A stretch of DNA of 64,000 bases, taken from Stenotrophomonas sp. UBA7346. GTDB taxonomy: Bacteria; Pseudomonadota; Gammaproteobacteria; Xanthomonadales; Xanthomonadaceae. The notes below the pieces were generated by a model that did not search any database, was not told where the DNA came from, and saw only the letters and a program-made list of their open reading frames with translations. The stretch is from assembly GCA_002471015.1 (NCBI GenBank), contig DKPB01000082.1, positions 76,872 through 140,871 of the forward strand, written 5' to 3'. Both the position numbers and the translations under genes were made by a program. Position 1 is the stretch's first letter; each line of letters starts with the position of its first letter. Below are positions 46,736 to 55,263 of this stretch, one piece after another.

Positions 46736-47527
46736 CTACTCCGGAAGTACCGCCGCAGCGATCTTGTGCGCGATATCTTCAATGCTGTCCGATGCAGTTG
46801 AGAATCCTGCTAGGTCGGGCAGAATGCCGCTGTACTGTCTGACATCGTCGAACGTAACGTTGTCCAGAACCGGGATCAGCGTGCTCTTACTCAACAATGC
46901 ACCCAATTCGCGCTCCGTCCAGAAACGCCCGGCCAGATAGGCTGGCGTTAGCAGCGCGATTCCCGAACGCGCCTTGCGCAACCCGACGTCCATCTGCAAC
47001 GACTGACTGCGACCTGGGACGATGGCCACCTCGTCGAACCAGACCGCCACACCAAGTGCTTCTAGGTGGTCTCGCAATGCACTGGCCGCGGCATGCCCAT
47101 CGATGCGGGCATAGCTGAGAAAGGTGTCGTATTCGCGTGGGTCGATCGTCGAGACGGCCTCATGGACCCGATCGGCCAAGCGAAGCTCGGGCTCCGTGTA
47201 CCGCACCACGGAGGATGTCGATCGCAACTGCTGGTTCAGCATGGCGATGCGTTGCCGGTCACGAGCCTGCACGCGGCGATTGTGGTCATTGAGACTAGCG
47301 AACGCTTGCCGGTTGTGGGTATCGACGCGCCGTTCCTCCTCGCGCAGTCGCGCGTTGATGTTCGCCACGACCTGTCGATTGTGGGCCTCGGCCTTACGGT
47401 TGTGTTGGTCGACAGCGCGCTTGTTGGCACGATTGATCTGGTCGACCTGCTGCCGAATTTGTTGCTCGGCCCGGCGCTGGGCTTCCCGCAGCTTTCGGTT
47501 GAGCTCATTCACATTAAAGCGTGCCAA
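46736..47527 (-). CDS. TIR-domain protein with N-terminal coiled coil
   Basis: 263 residues. The first ~110 form a charged helix with repeated HNR motifs (DQHNRKAEAHNRQ, DTHNRQAFASLNDHNRR). A TIR domain follows (133-250): YDTFLSYARID, VAVWFDEVAIVPG, IALLTPAYLAGRFWTEREL. Glu207, four residues after Trp203, matches the NADase catalytic position. The domain is usually an effector that cleaves NAD+. The coiled coil could assemble oligomers. Third gene of a four-gene minus cassette. Confidence 0.88.
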   Translation of the reverse strand: MARFNVNELNRKLREAQRRAEQQIRQQVDQINRANKRAVDQHNRKAEAHNRQVVANINARLREEERRVDTHNRQAFASLNDHNRRVQARDRQRIAMLNQQLRSTSSVVRYTEPELRLADRVHEAVSTIDPREYDTFLSYARIDGHAAASALRDHLEALGVAVWFDEVAIVPGRSQSLQMDVGLRKARSGIALLTPAYLAGRFWTERELGALLSKSTLIPVLDNVTFDDVRQYSGILPDLAGFSTASDSIEDIAHKIAAAVLPE

Positions 47528-47573
47528 GTTTCACTCCTAGGTTCGGTGAGTAGGTACGGGCAACAGGCGGCGG

Positions 47574-47852
47574 TCAGAACCTGAGCAATGCAGCCCGATC
47601 CTTGAGGTACGTCTGCGTCGCCAGGAAGAGCAGCTTGAGCGTCAGCACCAGGCCCAGCACGGGCAAGACAGCGCCAAAGCCCTGTGCCAGCCCCTGCACG
47701 GGCGATGCCGCGAGCATGCGCATGGCCACCAATATCACCACCGGCGGGACGACAATTGCCGCAAGAAGCAGAACAAAACTACGGATGCGACGGCTCAACA
47801 CCGCTTCGACAATCTGCAATTCCGTTTCAATGAACTCAATTAAGCGTTGCAT
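47574..47852 (-). CDS. Small two-TM membrane protein of the TIR cassette
   Basis: 92 residues with two long transmembrane segments (FVLLLAAIVVPPVVILVAM; GAVLPVLGLVLTLKLLFLA) and an amphipathic N-terminus (MQRLIEFIETELQIVEAVLS). Lies 47 bp before the TIR gene. Unrecognised; may anchor or act with the TIR protein (inference). Confidence 0.75.
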   Translation of the reverse strand: MQRLIEFIETELQIVEAVLSRRIRSFVLLLAAIVVPPVVILVAMRMLAASPVQGLAQGFGAVLPVLGLVLTLKLLFLATQTYLKDRAALLRF

Positions 47853-47937
47853 GTGACGATGTCCTGAGGAATTCGGGAAAACCCGGGAAACGGAGTTCCC
47901 GGGCTCCGGCTGGCATGCAGGGCTGTTTGATGGCGGT

Positions 47938-48111
47938 CTAGCGTTCCTTGCGGACACCCTTGAACGGCTTGGGGTCGGCCTTCTGGTCAATGAACTTCCC
48001 AGTGTCGGTATCACGCTTGGTCCAGCGCTCGTTCTGGGGGTTGTAGATCTGACTGCGATCACGGACGGCGCCATTGCGGTGTCCGTCCCCTTTGGGAGGG
48101 TTGGTTGCCAT
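47938..48111 (-). CDS. 57-residue protein heading the TIR cassette
   Basis: Starts MATNPPKGDGHRNGAVRDRS, contains QIYNPQNERWTKRDTDTG and ends KPFKGVRKER; polar and very basic at the C-terminus. AAGGAG lies 11 nt upstream and its start overlaps the first GGTTTACA-type operator. First gene of the cassette. Resembles small, unrecognised stress-type proteins. Too short to appear in many automated gene calls. Confidence 0.7.
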   Translation of the reverse strand: MATNPPKGDGHRNGAVRDRSQIYNPQNERWTKRDTDTGKFIDQKADPKPFKGVRKER

Positions 48112-48199
48112 GGTTTACATTTCTCCTTGTAAATTTAATTCATGTAAACCCTACTCCCGTGGTTTACACTGTGTCAATAGGGTTGGAATTCCGTAAACC
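48112..48199. promoter_or_regulatory. GGTTTACA operator array between TIR cassette and XRE-ImmA gene
   Basis: Copies: GGTTTACA at 48112, partial TGTAAA at 48129, TGTAAACC at 48143, GGTTTACA at 48161 and GTAAACC at 48193. The 48143/48161 pair forms an inverted repeat with a 10-nt spacer. Because the array spans both promoters, the XRE-ImmA protein probably controls both sides (inference). Confidence 0.75.
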
Positions 48200-48210
48200 G
48201 AGGGTGCGCA

Positions 48211-49293
48211 ATGCTGGGATCACGTATCAAACAAGGCCGCTTAGCGGCCGGCATCTCCCTGCGTGAGTTGGCACAGAGCGTGGGGCTAAGCGCTATGGCC
48301 ATCTCGAAGTACGAGCGGGATCAAATCAAGCCGTCCTCGGAGACCTTGTTGCGCCTGACCAAGGCACTGGGCGTACGCACCGAATACTTCTTCCGGCAGC
48401 CGAGCATCGAGCTGACTGAAGTGGACTTCCGTAAGCACGCCAAGCTCTCAGTGCAGGAAGAGGCCAAGGCACTGGAAGACGTGCGGGAGAAGCTGGAACG
48501 CTGGCTAGAGCTGGAGGCGGTTATCCCGGCCTCTTGGCCCAAGGCTTTTGCCCTGCCTAAGGGGCTCCCCTCTCAGATCCATACCTATGAGGAAATCGAT
48601 GCGTTGGCCGATCGGATTCGCGTTGCTTGGCAACTGGGAACCGGGCCGATCGGCAACCTCATCGACAAGATGGAAGAGGAAGGCATCAAGGTCATCCTCA
48701 CCCCCCACGATGGGGGGAAAAAGTTCGACGGCCTTGTGGCCCGGGCCAATGGCCATACCGTGATAGTCGTGGGTCAAGATTGGCCCGGCGATCGCCAACG
48801 TTTCACGCTGGGGCACGAGCTAGGGCATCTGATGTTGCATGGCCGCATATCAGCAGACCTCGACGAGGAGCGGGCCTGCCACCGCTTTGCCAGCGCCTTC
48901 CTTGTTCCCAAACAGGAAGCCCTCAGGTTGTTAGGGACCTCGAGGTCGTGGATCGAGCCACGCGAGTTGTATTTGCTCAAACACGAGTGGGGCTTGAGCA
49001 TGAATGGATGGCTCTACCGCGCACAGGATTTAGGAATCCTCAACAAAGCAGCTGCACGGCGGCATTGGGAGTTCTTCTCCCAGCAAAGCGAGGGAGGAGT
49101 AACTTGGCGCCAGCACGAACCCGGGAATGCCTATACCAAGGAATGCCCGCTAAGGTTCGCACAACTAGTTTACCGGGCCTTGGCCGAGGATCTGATCGGT
49201 GAATCCAAGGCCGCTGAGCTATTGGGACTAACCTTGGTGAGCCTGCGCGCACGCCGCCGCATGGATGCGACCGATGCAGCTGGTTGTCACTGA
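48211..49293 (+). CDS. XRE regulator with ImmA/IrrE metalloprotease domain
   Basis: 360 residues. N-terminal XRE helix-turn-helix (ASGISLRELAQSVGL-like region, IRLRLTKALGV) and a COG2856 ImmA/IrrE domain with the zinc motif HELGHLML at ~202-206. In phage and ICE systems such proteins cleave or release repressors in stress; in XRE-ImmA/PIN pairs they act as antitoxin-like regulators. Overlaps the PIN gene by 29 nt. Likely binds the upstream GTTTAC array. Confidence 0.9.
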   Translation: MLGSRIKQGRLAAGISLRELAQSVGLSAMAISKYERDQIKPSSETLLRLTKALGVRTEYFFRQPSIELTEVDFRKHAKLSVQEEAKALEDVREKLERWLELEAVIPASWPKAFALPKGLPSQIHTYEEIDALADRIRVAWQLGTGPIGNLIDKMEEEGIKVILTPHDGGKKFDGLVARANGHTVIVVGQDWPGDRQRFTLGHELGHLMLHGRISADLDEERACHRFASAFLVPKQEALRLLGTSRSWIEPRELYLLKHEWGLSMNGWLYRAQDLGILNKAAARRHWEFFSQQSEGGVTWRQHEPGNAYTKECPLRFAQLVYRALAEDLIGESKAAELLGLTLVSLRARRRMDATDAAGCH

Positions 49294-49777
49294 TGCCAAC
49301 ATCATCATCGATCTGGCGGCCGGCGGCTTGCTGGAGGATATGTTCCGCCTTCCTGGTTGGGACTTCTGTGTTCCGGACACCCTGTACGTAGAAGAGCTGG
49401 CCGATCATCACGGTGTGTTGCCGGGACTGGGGCTTAAGATCCTGCCCCAACCAGCGGAAGCTGTGGAGTACGTAACGCAGCTGCGCTTGCGTTACCAGAG
49501 ACCCAGCGTCAATGACCTGTTTGCGCTGGCCTTGGCGAAAACCTTGGGCTGCGCTTTATTGTCTGGCGACGGCCCTCTGCGTGCCGCCGCCGACGCCGAA
49601 GGGATCGAACTCCACGGCACGCTTTGGCTCATTGAGGCGCTGTTGAGGGAACACGTCTCCGTGGAACGAGTGGCTGCCGCTTATGAGGCAATGCGACGCG
49701 ATGGCAGCCGCCTCCCATGGGATGACGTCCAGGCCCAAGTCGAACGCTGGCAGCAGGAGAAGCACGATTTGCGCTAG
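49265..49777 (+). CDS. PIN-domain protein (putative toxin)
   Basis: 170 residues, with acidic PIN positions: VTDANIIIDL (Asp), VEELADHH (Glu), SVNDLFALAL (Asp), LLSGDGPLR (Asp). PIN proteins are Mg-dependent RNases; here most like the DUF3368-type partner of XRE-ImmA genes. Its start (49265, or MQLVVTDAN at 49274) lies within the end of the XRE-ImmA gene, so translation is coupled. Toxicity is inferred. Confidence 0.85.
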   Translation: MRPMQLVVTDANIIIDLAAGGLLEDMFRLPGWDFCVPDTLYVEELADHHGVLPGLGLKILPQPAEAVEYVTQLRLRYQRPSVNDLFALALAKTLGCALLSGDGPLRAAADAEGIELHGTLWLIEALLREHVSVERVAAAYEAMRRDGSRLPWDDVQAQVERWQQEKHDLR

Positions 49778-50008
49778 CTACGACAACGCTCGGAACCGAC
49801 GTTTGTCCGTATCGCCGTCGGCTAGCGGCCAGAAGCGGTCGCTCACGTCGGCGGTCTGACAATTGGCCGCTAAGCGGTCGTCCACTCGGAACCGGGGGGA
49901 CATCGGCCTGAAACCACAGCGCGCCGGGGACAAGGGTATAAGCGTTCAATGAGGTGCGGAAAGACGTGGGCCGCGTTACCGTAAAGCCTCGCCTTCAGGC
50001 TCAGCGCT

Positions 50009-52669
50009 ATGGTTCTTCTCGACGACATCCTCACTTGGTCCAACAACCTTCCTGACTGGCAGCGCGACGCCCTTCGGCGCATCTTTGCGGCAAATGGCCA
50101 ACTCACCGTGCTGGACCTGGCCGAGATCCGGGCCATGCTCGAAGGGGCCACTGGTGCCCCCAAGCCGACGCCTTTGACCAAGTCCCACATCCCTACAATG
50201 GGCTCAGGCACGTCAACGGTTCTTCAGGGCCTCTCGCACCTCAACAACGTCAACGGTTTCCCGAACGGCCGCGAGCTCGTCATGGCCGATAAGGGGGTCA
50301 CCGTGATCTTTGGTGAGAACGGCGCAGGCAAGTCTGGCTTTGCCAGAGTGATGAAGCGGGCCTGCCGGGCCCGGTACTCAACCCCGGTTCTGGCCAATGC
50401 CTTTACCAAGGGGATACCCGCCACGCCCGAGGCGACCTTCGCCTATGCATCCGGCGGCAAGAACCACATGACCACTTGGACCGAGGGTAGCGCCAGCAAT
50501 GCTGACTTGGCCATGGTGTCTGTTTACGACAGCCATTGCGCTCAGGACTACATCAGCAAGGATGGCCCGTCGACCTTTGTTCCGTACGGATTCCACGCAC
50601 TGTCTGCGCTGGCGGCTGCCCAGCAAGCGATCCAAGAGGAGCTCAACCGCGAGATCGGCGCCATCCATCTCCGGGCCAACCAATTTGCCGCTCTGCAAGG
50701 TGTCCACTCGGTCGGAAGGATCCTGGCCAAGCTGGGCCCGAACACCGACATTGCGACCCTGGAAGCTCTTGCCAAGCTGACCCCGTCGGAAATCGAGTCG
50801 ATCAAGGAGCTCTCGGCGGCCATCAAGGGCCTGGACGTCGAACCCGAGGCCAGCAAGCACGAGCGTCTGGCCCAACGGCTCGACAACCTGACGAACCTTG
50901 CAACCAATGCCGAGCGGTTCACCACCGACGCAGCCTTGGACAAGTTCGCCGGCCTCGCCAAAGCCGAAGACGCCGCCGTTGAGGCCGACCGTCTCGCCCA
51001 GGGTCTTCTTCGCGGTGATGGCGTCCTCGACGCGCCCGCGGGCGGCCTGCTGCCTGAAACCGGCGGAGCGGAATGGAAGGTCTTGTTCCAGGCGGCCCAA
51101 GCCTTTTCGCTCAAAGCCTACCCCGAGCACACGCACCACCCGGCCAGCGGGCCGTATGATCAATGCGTCCTGTGCCAGCAACCTCTCGGCGAAGACGCAC
51201 AAGCTCGTTTGATCGGCTTTCGGCAGTTCGTGGCTGCCGATGCCGCACAAAACTTGGAGATCGCGCGCAAGGCTGTCGCTGCGGCGCACCAGAAGATCGA
51301 CGCCGCCAACCTTGCTCCAGTGGATGAACCCACCCTGGCCGAGATCAAGCAAAGTGATAAAGGCCTCGCTGAAGCGATCATCGTTCATCAAGCAGCGTGG
51401 ACGGCGCGCCGTGAATGGATCGCAGCCTCCTACATGCTGTCCCAATGGAACGACCCACGCCCAGCCCTCCCCGATGGCGATGCGTTGTCCACTCGGTTCT
51501 CCACCAAGGCCAAGGCCTTGCGCCAACTCGCGGCCCAACTCCGCCAAGCCAAGGATCAAAAAGAACACGACAAGCTCACGGCACAGCTGGCCGAGCTCAC
51601 CTCGCGACGTGATTTGGACGCGCATTTGCCGGCCATCCGGACACACATCAGCGAAGCCAAGCGCCGAAGCGCACTGGAAGCAGCACGCGACACACTGAAC
51701 ACCAAGTCCGTCTCCGCGAAGATTACGAACCTGTCGAAAACCCACACGACGGACATGTTGGCGAAGGTGCTCAATGAAGAGCTCGAAGCCTTAGGTTACC
51801 GCCACAGGGTCAAGCCCACGCTTACCAGCCAGACAAAGGGTGGCCGGAATATCCATGGTTTGGCCTTGGAAGGTAGCAATCACCACACACATGAAGTGCT
51901 TTCTGAGGGTGAACAGCGGGCGGTCGCTCTCGCCTTCTTCCTTGCCGAAGCGAGGCTTCGCGGGGATCAATCCACCATCGTCTTCGACGATCCGTCGACC
52001 TCACTAGATCACCTCCACCGGCGAACGATGGCCCATCACTTGGTCCATCTGTCGAAGACACGCCCCGTCGTCATCCTCACCCACGACGCCGTCTTTCTGA
52101 CAACCCTTTTGGGCGAAATCGCCGAGCAGCAAGCTACAGCTAAGATCCAGACAGTGCAATGGCACGGGGGGAGCCCGGGCGCTCTCCTCGACGGACTAGC
52201 GTGGGAGAACAAGCCATACGGTGACCAGATGAAGGATTTGAAGGTCGCGGCCGCCCACATGAAGGCGACCTACAACCCCTACCCCAACAATGACGAGAAA
52301 AAGGCTATGCGCGATGGTTACGCGCACATGCGTGGCATGATCGAACGGGCCATTCGTGAAGTCGTCTTGAACGACACCGTCCACCCTTTTAGTGACGAGG
52401 TTAGGGTCATTCAGGTCGGCGCTATTGCCGGCTTCGAAATCGAGGAGTGGCGGGCCATCGTCTCTGTGTACGGAAAGGCCAGCGAGGTGATAGTGGGTCA
52501 TGACAGCCCGAGTGCCGGGCAGTATGAAATGCCGAGCCCCGTGCACTTCGAGAAGGATCTCAGGGATATCGAAGAGGTCATGAAAAAGTGCGAAGCGCGG
52601 CGCAAGGCCTTCAATGCGGGGGAGCGGCAGCGCATGGCTGCACTGCGAAACGACATTCGCAAGAAATAG
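50009..52669 (+). CDS. Zinc-hook AAA ATPase (RloC/SMC-like)
   Basis: 886 residues. Walker A GENGAGKS (102-109), a CxxC pair (QCVLCQQPL, Cys386 and Cys389) like the Rad50/RloC zinc hook, two coiled-coil stretches around it, the ABC signature LSEGEQRAVALAF (~631), Walker B TIVFDDPSTSLDH (~656) and an H-loop LTHD (~689). The C-terminal ~150 residues (YAHMRGMIERAIREVVL) may hold the effector. RloC is an anticodon nuclease activated by DNA damage; the ACNase motif was not clearly seen, so RloC itself is not claimed. Confidence 0.88.
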   Translation: MVLLDDILTWSNNLPDWQRDALRRIFAANGQLTVLDLAEIRAMLEGATGAPKPTPLTKSHIPTMGSGTSTVLQGLSHLNNVNGFPNGRELVMADKGVTVIFGENGAGKSGFARVMKRACRARYSTPVLANAFTKGIPATPEATFAYASGGKNHMTTWTEGSASNADLAMVSVYDSHCAQDYISKDGPSTFVPYGFHALSALAAAQQAIQEELNREIGAIHLRANQFAALQGVHSVGRILAKLGPNTDIATLEALAKLTPSEIESIKELSAAIKGLDVEPEASKHERLAQRLDNLTNLATNAERFTTDAALDKFAGLAKAEDAAVEADRLAQGLLRGDGVLDAPAGGLLPETGGAEWKVLFQAAQAFSLKAYPEHTHHPASGPYDQCVLCQQPLGEDAQARLIGFRQFVAADAAQNLEIARKAVAAAHQKIDAANLAPVDEPTLAEIKQSDKGLAEAIIVHQAAWTARREWIAASYMLSQWNDPRPALPDGDALSTRFSTKAKALRQLAAQLRQAKDQKEHDKLTAQLAELTSRRDLDAHLPAIRTHISEAKRRSALEAARDTLNTKSVSAKITNLSKTHTTDMLAKVLNEELEALGYRHRVKPTLTSQTKGGRNIHGLALEGSNHHTHEVLSEGEQRAVALAFFLAEARLRGDQSTIVFDDPSTSLDHLHRRTMAHHLVHLSKTRPVVILTHDAVFLTTLLGEIAEQQATAKIQTVQWHGGSPGALLDGLAWENKPYGDQMKDLKVAAAHMKATYNPYPNNDEKKAMRDGYAHMRGMIERAIREVVLNDTVHPFSDEVRVIQVGAIAGFEIEEWRAIVSVYGKASEVIVGHDSPSAGQYEMPSPVHFEKDLRDIEEVMKKCEARRKAFNAGERQRMAALRNDIRKK

Positions 52670-52770
52670 TCTCATATCCGACGAATGCGCCTTCTGCGCT
52701 CAGTGTCCCGAGCAGCCTGTTCCAGGCCTGGCCGCGCTGTCATCGATGGAAGGTACGCGTGGACTTTGGG

Positions 52771-52790
52771 TCGAGGCTATGTGAAAACTC
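52771..52790. repeat. Solo IS1182-like end
   Basis: Reads tcgaggctatgtgaaaactc, 18 of 20 matching the left end of the IS1182 element (21626-21645). No transposase lies beside it: a remnant of an earlier insertion or a related element. Confidence 0.6.
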
Positions 52791-52864
52791 TTTGCCGATG
52801 ACCCTCTCGATGAGATGAGTTTCAAGAGTCATGCAGCCACGCGTCCCACCCAAGGAACGGTCAA

Positions 52865-54031
52865 ATGTCGATCAACATTAGTGAAATTGCAAAGCGCTAT
52901 CAGGCCACCATTCCTGAGATCAACTTCGCAACCAGCGCTGCGCGATCGATGATGGACGAGCAGGAGCGCTGGCGTAAGCAGATGTTGGGACCGATGAGCA
53001 CCATGCAATCCATCGTTGAGGAACAGGAGCACTGGCGTGAGCAGGTGCTCGGACCGATGAGTACGGTGCAGTCCATGGTTGATGAGCAGGAGCGCTGGCG
53101 CAAGCAGATGCTCGGTCAGTTGAGCGCCGTCGAGTCGATCCTGGAAGAGCAGCGCAAGTACGATCAGCTCCAACGGGACATGCTTCAGAACCTGTTTCCT
53201 TCACATGCCAAGAGCGAAGTCGATGGCGTGCTTAAGTGGCGCAGCGAGATTGACCGAATCCTCGACGCATTGAAGCCATCGCTGTCGATCATGGACGCAA
53301 TTCATGCCGATCATGGTTTGACCAAACAAATTGCGCTTCTGTCTGAACCGTGGCCTGGAATCATTGAGCAGCTCAGGCTCGAACAGGTGCAGGTTGCCAC
53401 GCATTGGGCTTCTCAGATCGGATCGGCAGCCGAGTATGCAAGGAAGCTTCTGAATTCCTTGCCGATGGAAGATCCCAACGATGAAACGTTGGATCTGACC
53501 TCCCTCAGCACGCATCTCAACCAGGTTCATGGGGCGATTTCCCATCTTCCATTGAAGGGAGATGGCTCCGAGGCCGTGTATGCGAAAGGCATGTCGGTGC
53601 ATCAGTGGGTCATGTGTTACATGGCCATTATCGCCACCTTGGCTGCCCTGGTGACGGTGTATCAGGCCCAGCTCCAAATGCGTTTCGCCCGCGAACAGGC
53701 CCTCGGGGACCAAACTTACCGGGCCCAATCCGACGCTGATTTGGCTGCGTTCCAGGAGCGTCTATTCAAGGCCCTGGATGACGTGGCTGCGCATGTGCCC
53801 GTTCAAGAGGATCTTTACGTGGTTGGGCTTCGTCCGGCTCGTGTCAGGTCGGCGATCACGGGAGGAGCCCTTCTGGATACTGCCCATCCGAACCAGATCG
53901 TAACGGCTACTGGCAAGGAAGGTCGTTGGCTCAAAGTCCGGTACAGAAACCACCTAGAGGATCGAGAGGTGGAAGGGTGGGTGCTCAAGCACTACCTGAT
54001 CCGACAGGCCGCAGCTGAGAGCGAGAATTAA
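52865..54031 (+). CDS. Coiled-coil repeat, transmembrane and SH3-like protein
   Basis: 388 residues. Residues 30-92 are three exact-length 21-residue repeats (M/V-x-EQE-W-R-Q-LG-MST-QS), i.e. three heptads each, giving 63-nt DNA repeats at 52952-53140. A helical region follows (SEIDRILDALKPSL), a transmembrane segment near 243-270 (WVMCYMAIIATLAALVTVYQ) and an SH3b-like C-terminus (VTATGKEGRWLKVRY ... VEGWVLKHYL). Membrane protein with a soluble head. No known family. Lies 195 bp after the ATPase gene; a joint role is possible. Confidence 0.8.
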   Translation: MSINISEIAKRYQATIPEINFATSAARSMMDEQERWRKQMLGPMSTMQSIVEEQEHWREQVLGPMSTVQSMVDEQERWRKQMLGQLSAVESILEEQRKYDQLQRDMLQNLFPSHAKSEVDGVLKWRSEIDRILDALKPSLSIMDAIHADHGLTKQIALLSEPWPGIIEQLRLEQVQVATHWASQIGSAAEYARKLLNSLPMEDPNDETLDLTSLSTHLNQVHGAISHLPLKGDGSEAVYAKGMSVHQWVMCYMAIIATLAALVTVYQAQLQMRFAREQALGDQTYRAQSDADLAAFQERLFKALDDVAAHVPVQEDLYVVGLRPARVRSAITGGALLDTAHPNQIVTATGKEGRWLKVRYRNHLEDREVEGWVLKHYLIRQAAAESEN

Positions 54032-54203
54032 GTGTTCGATTCTAAGTACGAATACGGGGTCAGCCATGAAAGGAGCGTATAGCCGGACCGAGCGACCGGA
54101 GACGGAACGCTTCCAGATGGGAGTCTCGAGCGTCCGCTTTGGGTCGATAGCGCCCTGCGCGACAGCAGCCGCGCAGGACAATCTAAGACATAAAAGCAGA
54201 GAA

Positions 54204-54749
54204 TCAGCCGACCAACTTTAGGTGCGGCTGACCTTTCCCCTTCAGCTTATCCAAGTAGTCTGCCCACGCTTGCATCATCTTCCTGCGCTCAGGCAAGTGT
54301 TCCGCTCGATTGTAGGCAGCCTTAATGGGATTTCTTTCAGAGTGAGCAAGCTGTCTTTCGATCGCATCGGATGTCCATCCCATCTCATGAAGCAAAGTGG
54401 ATGCCATGCTTCGGAAGCCATGCCCGGTCATATCGTCAGTCCCGTAGCCCAGGCGACGAAGTGCTGCATTGACGGTGTTCTCGCTCATTGGATCCCTCGA
54501 ACTCCGAACGGACGGAAACACGTAGCGTCCATTCCCCGTCACCGGCCGTAGTTCCTCAAGTACCGCAACTGCCTGCATTGATAGCGGAACAACGTGAGCA
54601 ACGCCCATCTTCATTTTCGTCGCAGGAATGTTCCGTTGCTTCGCAGCAAGATCGAACTCCTCCTATTCCGCCTTACGCAGCTCCCCGGGACGAGTGAAGA
54701 CCAGGGGAGCAAAGCGGAGCGCACATTGCGTGACGAGCTGCCCTGTGTA
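54204..54749 (-). pseudogene. Truncated P4-type integrase
   Basis: Only the C-terminal catalytic half remains: YTGQLVTQCALRFAPLVF, TRPGELRKAE, then a TAG at 54663-54665 where Trp is expected, then EFDLAAKQRNIPATKMKMGV and the active-site segments TGHGFRSMASTLL and AYNRAEHLPERRKMMQAWAD. The N-terminus is missing. Closely related to the intact integrase at 61808. Shows that a second island once had its own integrase here. Confidence 0.88.
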
Positions 54750-54937
54750 TCGGGGCTGTCCAGGCAAATGGTAGGTCTGGGGGCGTGGCCCAATATGAAT
54801 GCTGGTGATTCCAAGTCCTGTGATCGGGGACTGAGCTGCCCATCACACATGCGGCGAATTAGCGGCCGCTTTAACAATTCAGCAAGGTTCCACTGCTTAT
54901 GGTCGGGGAACAGGGGCAGGACGCGAGGGAGATTGAA

Positions 54938-55153
54938 ATGGGATACAGCGCACAGTACCTGTCGAACGACGAATGGATGAAGCTGCACGCCGCCTATAAA
55001 GCTCATGGAAATGGGCCTGGCTTCTGGCAGGTGTACCAAGAGTTGCAGGCTGCAGCGCAGAAGCGTACTGGTGATTCGTGCATCAAGGTTGCGAACGAGA
55101 TGGCTCGGATTGGCGAGCGCTTGGGGGTCACAGCGCAAGCGATCTTCGTCTAA
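54938..55153 (+). CDS. Small conserved protein of the YLS-DE / FW-YQ type (copy 3 of 3)
   Basis: 71 residues (MGYSAQYLSNDEWMKLHAAY...), GGGAG before the ATG. Close to the truncated copy at 26093 and related to that at 3004. Conserved positions: YLS-DE, AY-AHG-G, FW-VYQ, KRTGDS, VANEMA and the C-terminal AIFV. The frame is open upstream to 54899 but the ribosome site supports 54938. Unknown function; adjacent to an integrase scar. Confidence 0.75.
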   Translation: MGYSAQYLSNDEWMKLHAAYKAHGNGPGFWQVYQELQAAAQKRTGDSCIKVANEMARIGERLGVTAQAIFV

Positions 55154-55263
55154 CTGCGCGGCGCGCTTCGCGCCTGCACAAGGATTTCCTCCTGATGAAA
55201 GAAGAGTCTCGATCCCGCGCCCCAACGCGGGCATCTACCAACCTAACCAATATGGAGGCAGCC

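Noticed and set aside
50378..51745. 455-codon minus-strand ORF
   Set aside because: Antisense to the hook ATPase; high-GC third-position shadow with no domain.
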